Below, in pieces: positions 46,401-49,316 of a stretch of 49,316 nucleotides of DNA. The first letter of the stretch is position 1, and every line of letters starts with the position of its first letter. Made by a program: the position numbers and the translations under genes. The notes under the pieces were generated by a model that had not been told where the DNA came from, made no database searches, and saw only the letters and a program-made list of their open reading frames with translations. The DNA is from Beroe ovata. Taxonomy: Eukaryota > Ctenophora > Nuda > Beroida > Beroidae. The DNA is taken from contig CAMPET010000306.1 in NCBI GenBank assembly GCA_946803715.1, positions 30,808 to 80,123 on the forward strand. Direction: 5' to 3'.

Positions 46401-47161
46401 GGCTACATCAGGATAACTTCCCACGCTGACATCTTCGCTCGCGCAGGTTTTCACTGTAACGCTGCTGGACTTACTGAACCAGCTGGCAAGTGTAAGGAGG
46501 GGTATTTGTGTATTGCTGGCTCCACCCAACCTGACCCTGAACCTTGTCCACTGGGACACTACTGCCCAACGGGGTCATCAGCCGGTGCGTTCTCATTAAT
46601 ACAAATCTCTATTTTGTCGTATCGAGTGGAATCTTGTTGAACTACATTTTGAAAAACTGAGTTCTTCGTGGTAGGTATCTATAATCCACTCGATTACTAC
46701 CAGGAGTGATGTGTAAAGACGGGACTTGGGCAAGTACGAAGGGGAAAGCAGAGTGTGACGTGTGCCCTGCTGAGCAGTATTGTACTCAGGCAGAACCCAA
46801 CACACTCAGCCTGGCTACTGATTGTCCTGTCGGGTAGGTGACATGTACATTGACACCACCCGCACCTTGACACCACCCTACACTTGACACCACTTTCTTC
46901 CTTGACACCACTTTCTTCCTTGACACCACTTTCCTCCTTGACACCACTTTCCTCTACTTAACACCACTTTCTTCCTTGACACCACTTATCCTAGCTACTG
47001 GTGCCCGGAAGGAACATCGAACAAGCACCAGAACCCGTGTCCAGCTGGCACGTACGGAACAAGCGCTGGTCTCTCCGAGTCGACACAGTGTACACCGTGC
47101 ATTGCGGGAAGTTACTGTGACCAGTCTGCTCCCGATGAGGTGACGGGCGAATGTGCTGCGG
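33121..47161 (+). CDS. Giant GCC2/GCC3 (ephrin-receptor-like) cysteine-rich repeat gene B, 49 internal exons, open at both ends
   Basis: Forty-nine exons read rightward. I checked each for acceptor, donor and length, and phases agree at every junction that can be tested (31 donors phase 1, 11 phase 0, 7 phase 2). They encode about 2,040 aa of the same cysteine-rich repeats as gene A: CPAGTY.., C..CPAGxYC, TGxCxAGYYC and CPxGxYCPxGT. No start, stop, signal peptide or second domain type is visible. The first exon starts in phase 0 about 110 bp after the N at 33011, so upstream exons are missing. The last exon ends with a GTGAGT donor, so more exons lie to the right, beyond the repeats and the transposon. 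Introns are mostly 60-350 bp. The product is probably extracellular by domain type (inference). Genes A and B are likely ancient paralogues in head-to-head orientation. Confidence 0.85.
34611..36025 (+). CDS. Gene B exons 6-11
   Basis: Exons: 34611-34724 (5' edge cut by the N at 34610; ends phase 0), 35041-35163 (0 to 0), 35314-35449 (0 to 1), 35567-35638 (1 to 1), 35729-35833 (1 to 1) and 35942-36025 (1 to 1). Peptides include VCRAGHFCPLKS, CQPGHYCEENSP, PCPIGTYNPELG, LPCAAGSYCASTG and CEAGYLCPGGEN. The acceptor of exon 6 is missing, so the exon 5/6 junction cannot be phase-checked. Exon 6 uses a weak donor, GTGCCG. Confidence 0.82.
34867..35025 (+). repeat. 32-bp minisatellite before gene B exon 7
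   Basis: About five units of CGCAACTGTTTGTTTCTCCG followed by ATTATTACTTCC, with a period of 32 bp, lie directly upstream of the acceptor at 35040. The T/C-rich units lengthen the polypyrimidine region. Confidence 0.88.
36159..37929 (+). CDS. Gene B exons 12-18
   Basis: Exons: 36159-36300 (1 to 2), 36402-36577 (2 to 1), 36772-36889 (1 to 2), 37040-37215 (2 to 1), 37397-37528 (1 to 1), 37604-37678 (1 to 1) and 37811-37929 (1 to 0). Peptides include LCPPGQYCAEQGTTS, CKAGTFCPQGSSAPQPC, NCPAGSYCEDTTAV and GYFCPTGTGPYTTNPCPAG. The alternation of phase-2 and phase-1 donors in exons 12-15 is self-consistent and rebuilds GYYC or RDS codons at each junction. Confidence 0.86.
38035..39636 (+). CDS. 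Gene B exons 19-23
   Basis: Exons: 38035-38171 (0 to 2), 38408-38544 (2 to 1), 38691-38871 (1 to 2), 39004-39163 (2 to 0) and 39522-39636 (0 to 1). Peptides include PCPAGSYCEVRSAAPTPCPAG, CAAQYYCTARAQ, NCPAGSYMDMEG and PCPEGTYCPAGSSTP. The intron 39164-39521 (358 bp) shows nothing recognisable. The intron before exon 20 holds short TTTGATCTCTTA repeats at about 38250-38305. Confidence 0.86.
39780..41604 (+). CDS. Gene B exons 24-28
   Basis: Exons: 39780-39908 (1 to 1), 40055-40171 (1 to 1), 40851-40979 (1 to 1), 41134-41282 (1 to 0) and 41502-41604 (0 to 1). Peptides include CLPGKYCNEVGLTEP, CDAGYFCVNKATVS, CSAGYYCTGGATTPTPPEGG and CPEKYYCPAGTSS. Exon 25 uses the donor GTTTGT. The intron 40172-40850 is unusually long for this gene because it holds the 172-bp repeat array. 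Confidence 0.86.
40316..40790 (+). repeat. 172-bp tandem repeat (almost three units) in gene B intron
   Basis: GAGGATA recurs at 40316, 40488 and 40660, a period of exactly 172 bp. Units share CAAACGGA.TGAGGTATT, CTTGAAACTTCTATCACA and CTCAAGGACCATTAGAAACT. An N at 40313 marks a join at the array's left edge. Related copies are at 1-310. Confidence 0.9.
41731..42958 (+). CDS. Gene B exons 29-34
   Basis: Exons: 41731-41873 (1 to 0), 42008-42109 (0 to 0), 42189-42298 (0 to 2), 42429-42501 (2 to 0), 42587-42731 (0 to 1) and 42851-42958 (1 to 1). Peptides include CDAGFYCPEAAQTE, CPAGYYCPVGTAEK, CPPGNFCEGGNEDP, LCPVGKFCAQPGL and CPVGHYCLEGTTAPTPCPKG. Introns are short (79-134 bp). Confidence 0.86.
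43065..44424 (+). CDS. Gene B exons 35-40
   Basis: Exons: 43065-43145, 43332-43436, 43555-43620 and 43702-43806 (all 1 to 1), 43988-44091 (1 to 0) and 44229-44424 (0 to 1). Exon 37 (66 bp) is the smallest in the window. Peptides include CDVGKYCATAG, CDAGYYCVSRNVEP, CTPGHYCEGTSPS and CRAGYYCPGGTGET. A TGACACCACT minisatellite (43155-43328) directly precedes exon 36. Confidence 0.86.
44602..45798 (+). CDS. Gene B exons 41-44
   Basis: Exons: 44602-44712 (1 to 1), 44940-45037 (1 to 0), 45339-45465 (0 to 1) and 45643-45798 (1 to 1). Peptides include GHYCEEPGLTEPTGKCDPGYYC, CQAGYYCEEGETTAQSCPGG, PCVAGYFCPTRTSS and CTEGYYCSGGSTTPTPD. The introns 44713-44939 and 45038-45338 hold minisatellite and unremarkable sequence respectively. 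Confidence 0.86.
45997..47161 (+). CDS. Gene B exons 45-49 (3'-most visible part)
   Basis: Exons: 45997-46132 (1 to 2), 46207-46367 (2 to 1), 46447-46584 (1 to 1), 46704-46833 (1 to 2) and 46995-47161 (2 to 1). Peptides include PCPEGSYCPEGSAAPVPCEPG, ECPPGSYCEAGSS, CPLGHYCPTGSSAG and CIAGSYCDQSAPDE. The donors of exons 45 and 47 are GTGCGT, a minor but acceptable form. Exon 49 ends with GTGAGT, so the transcript continues to the right. Confidence 0.86.
46845..46990 (+). repeat. 18-bp TTGACACCACTTTCTTCC minisatellite before gene B exon 49
   Basis: About eight units with the TTGACACCACT core run into the acceptor at 46994. Shorter runs of the same core precede exon 36 (43155-43328), exon 42 (44850-44935) and gene B exon 5 (34145-34320), as well as the duplicate exon at 32895 (32583-32890). 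Confidence 0.88.
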
Positions 47162-48314
47162 GTGAGTTACATGACCTGGTAACATGTTACCATGGTTACC
47201 ACGTTGTTGCTTCCATGGTTACTATGTTGATGGTTAGGTTGTGCTGTTAGGTTGTGCTCCTACTGTGTAGCTGTTAAGTTGTTTAGTGCTAGAAACACGT
47301 GTCCACTGTCCATGGTAACTGCTACTTGATTAACATGACAGACACCACCTCAGGGATGTGAGATAGGGCCAAAATTCGACCGGCAATCGATTTTGCGTCC
47401 AAAATTACATGGGAATCCATGGTATTCGCATGAAAGGGGGACAAAAAATTTTCTTCGAATTTTCGATCTGAGTATCGGTAGAAAATGTAGTGAGTGCACC
47501 CACACTTTTATACTTCAATTTTGGAGGCCTCTAATGGAGACTTTACGGGCACTTACAGTGCCAACTTTTCACCAAATCATCTCTCCTATTATCACACCAC
47601 AAGTATCAATCCTCATTACGATCATGTAGAGTTCATTCTCGCCGTGAAACCACGCCCAAATCACGATTTCAAACCCGTGGGAAGCAATGCCTGTAAAAAC
47701 ACGAAAATCAATGGGACACACTTATGTTAAAAATCGGCAAAACCCATTTTATCGAAAAATATACTGAAATTATGTGTTTCTGGCCTATTTTTTGACGTAG
47801 AATCCGAATCTGCAGGAATCTTTGGGCTAGCTCATCAAGAAATTAGGGAAAATTTAGGTTTCTCCTGAAGTGAAATCTTTGGACTCACATGGCACACACC
47901 GCCTCAGGGAAGCGAGATGGGGCCAAAATTCGACCGGCAATTGATTGCTCGTTCAAAATTGCATGGGAATCCGTAGTATTGGCATGCAGATGGTCAATGG
48001 GAAATCGTAAGACTAAAACGATACCTGACTATAAACGATATACCTGACTATAAACGATACCTGAACCTCTACTCTCTAGTAAGCTATAATTTGACTGACG
48101 TAATACTACTTATAAAGAAAGTTTCAACAACATGGGCCTCAGCAAGGTATGTTAAAAGGGAAAGGTTTCTGATAAAAGTTAAGACAAATTCCTTCCCTTA
48201 TATTGAAGCCAGAATTATAGGACATGTTTGAAGTTGGGTTAAAAACTGGGCATATCGCGAGGGCTCATCTTGGCATGCTGTGAGTCTTTTGCTTTCTCCT
48301 TTCTCCTAGAAATT
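47162..48314. other. Intron or 3' flank of gene B filled with interspersed repeats
   Basis: An X-box-like palindrome lies at 47186-47199. A full ~545-bp family copy spans 47343-47880, and the start of a second is at 47890-48000. A short array of CCTGACTATAAACGATA follows at about 48020-48065. No exon is recognised. An N at 48315 ends this contig. Confidence 0.65.
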
Positions 48315-48320
48315 NGTGAA

Positions 48321-49223
48321 ATGTGTGATGCAGGCATTTTCTCTTCTGAAGAATCCTCTCTTCAGTATCTTATAGACAAGCAGATCCTCCCCGACAGACG
48401 ACGCTGCATTGTTTGCGCTGGATGGATGACATTGAGAGAGTGCTCACGTACTAAGTACAAAGATGGGTGTGCCTGGCAATGCTGTGACAAGTGGGTCTCT
48501 GTAAGAGTTGGCAGCATTCTCGACCAGAGGAGGATCACTTATCGACAGTTCATTGACCTCCTGTCTGAGTTCAGCAGAGAATCGACCCCATCTACTGCAG
48601 CACTCCATACCGGAATCAGCAAGTCAACTGTTGAGAGTATCTACATGGAGATACAAGAGCGTATTGCAGAAGAAGTGCAGACCCTTCCAAAACTTGGTGG
48701 CCCTGGGAAGGAGGTGCAGATTGATGAAGCGAAGTTTGGCAAGCGGAAATACAACCGTGGTCGTATGGTCCCTGGGAGCTGGGTTCTTGGTGGGGTAGAA
48801 TCAGACACAGATAAGTGCTTCCTAGCCCTCTGCCCAAACAACACACGAAGCGAGGCAACACTACTCCCCATCATTCGTCAGTATGTGAGGCCTGGGACAA
48901 CTATTGTTACTGACATGTGGCGGGGCTACACAAACCTTCGGAACTATGGCTACCACCACCTCACCGTTAATCACTCTCAGAACTTCACCAATCCTGCTAC
49001 TGGAGCCAACACAAACCGCATCGAGGGTACCTGGACACAGATTAAGCGCAGAGCTCTCAACAGAGGGGGTCGGCGGACACCTGAAAAGCTTGCAATGGAC
49101 TTCACTCAGTTCATGTGGCAAAAGCAGAACAGACTCTTATCCCAGCCAAGAAGGATGCACATGATGTTCTCTGACAACCTGCCACAGATTCTTAACTTTA
49201 GACACTTTGATTTTTTGAATTAG
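48321..49223 (+). mobile_element. Merlin-type (IS1595/ISXO2-like) DDE transposase ORF
   Basis: A single uninterrupted ORF of 300 codons starts at the ATG at 48321 (another Met may lie upstream of the N at 48315) and stops at TAG 49221-49223. An N-terminal zinc-ribbon-like region has Cys-Ile-Val-Cys and Trp-Gln-Cys-Cys pairs. The catalytic core shows the ISXO2-like triad: Asp in VQIDEAKFGK (codon at 48723), Asp in TIVTDMWRGY (48912) and Glu in NTNRIEGTWTQIKRR (49023), with spacings of 63 and 37 residues. Eukaryotic relatives are the Merlin superfamily, which move by cut-and-paste. The frame is intact, suggesting recent activity. Terminal inverted repeats are not visible: the left side is cut by the N and the right end may lie beyond the window. 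Confidence 0.88.
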
Positions 49224-49316
49224 TTCAATGTCAGTATATATAAAATTTCTTGTCAAAACACAAGTTATTGTCTCATTATGTGCTTCCACGAGTCAAACAA
49301 TGCCGTAGTAGATACG

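Noticed and set aside
48270-48314. Transposase N-terminus beginning MACCESFAFS
   Set aside because: This part lies left of the N at 48315 on a different contig and looks like an unrelated intron end. The homologous region begins after the N.
1-49316. CRISPR arrays, tRNA or rRNA genes, bacterial promoters or terminators
   Set aside because: None seen. Tandem repeats here lack unique spacers, no full tRNA cloverleaf was recognised, and the DNA is eukaryotic.

Overview
This is eukaryotic, almost certainly animal, DNA. Nearly every gene is split into 66-250 bp exons flanked by canonical GT..AG splice sites. The window also holds a rhodopsin-type 7TM receptor, a homeobox gene and a Merlin-type DNA transposon, with many minisatellites and no operons, Shine-Dalgarno sites or long ORFs. 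A non-bilaterian or other marine invertebrate would fit (inference, low confidence). Single-N characters at 4279, 7097, 12690, 24137, 32034, 33011, 34610, 40313 and 48315, plus an 11-N run at 11416-11426, mark draft-assembly joins. At least two of them (12690; 32034/33011) sit where two versions of the same locus appear to have been laid end to end.

Layout. (1) 344-32033, minus strand: 48 internal exons of one very large gene made of cysteine-rich GCC2/GCC3 (ephrin-receptor-like) repeats. Reading phases agree at every one of the 47 junctions, giving about 6.15 kb of coding sequence (about 2,050 aa) with no start, stop, signal peptide or other domain in view. (2) Nested on the opposite strand in its 9.66-kb intron is a five-exon class-A GPCR gene (11025-16146, 361 aa). 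(3) Nested on the opposite strand in its 1.9-kb intron is a three-exon homeobox gene (27003-28163, 321 aa). (4) 32035-33010 is an N-bounded block that near-duplicates 33602-34439, probably a misplaced haplotype contig. (5) 33121-47161, plus strand: 49 internal exons of a second giant GCC2/GCC3-repeat gene (about 2,040 aa), also open at both ends. The two giant genes face each other head to head across the gaps at 32034-33011. (6) 47162-48314 holds interspersed repeats. (7) 48321-49223 is a Merlin/IS1595-like transposase ORF.

Repeats. A ~543-546-bp tandem repeat occurs at three loci, a 172-bp repeat at two loci, and TGACACC-core minisatellites lie directly upstream of several 3' splice sites. 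Short intronic palindromes resembling RFX X-boxes and SRF CArG boxes recur. The two giant genes probably encode related extracellular or cell-surface cysteine-rich proteins (inference from domain type). The two nested genes have no visible functional link to them.
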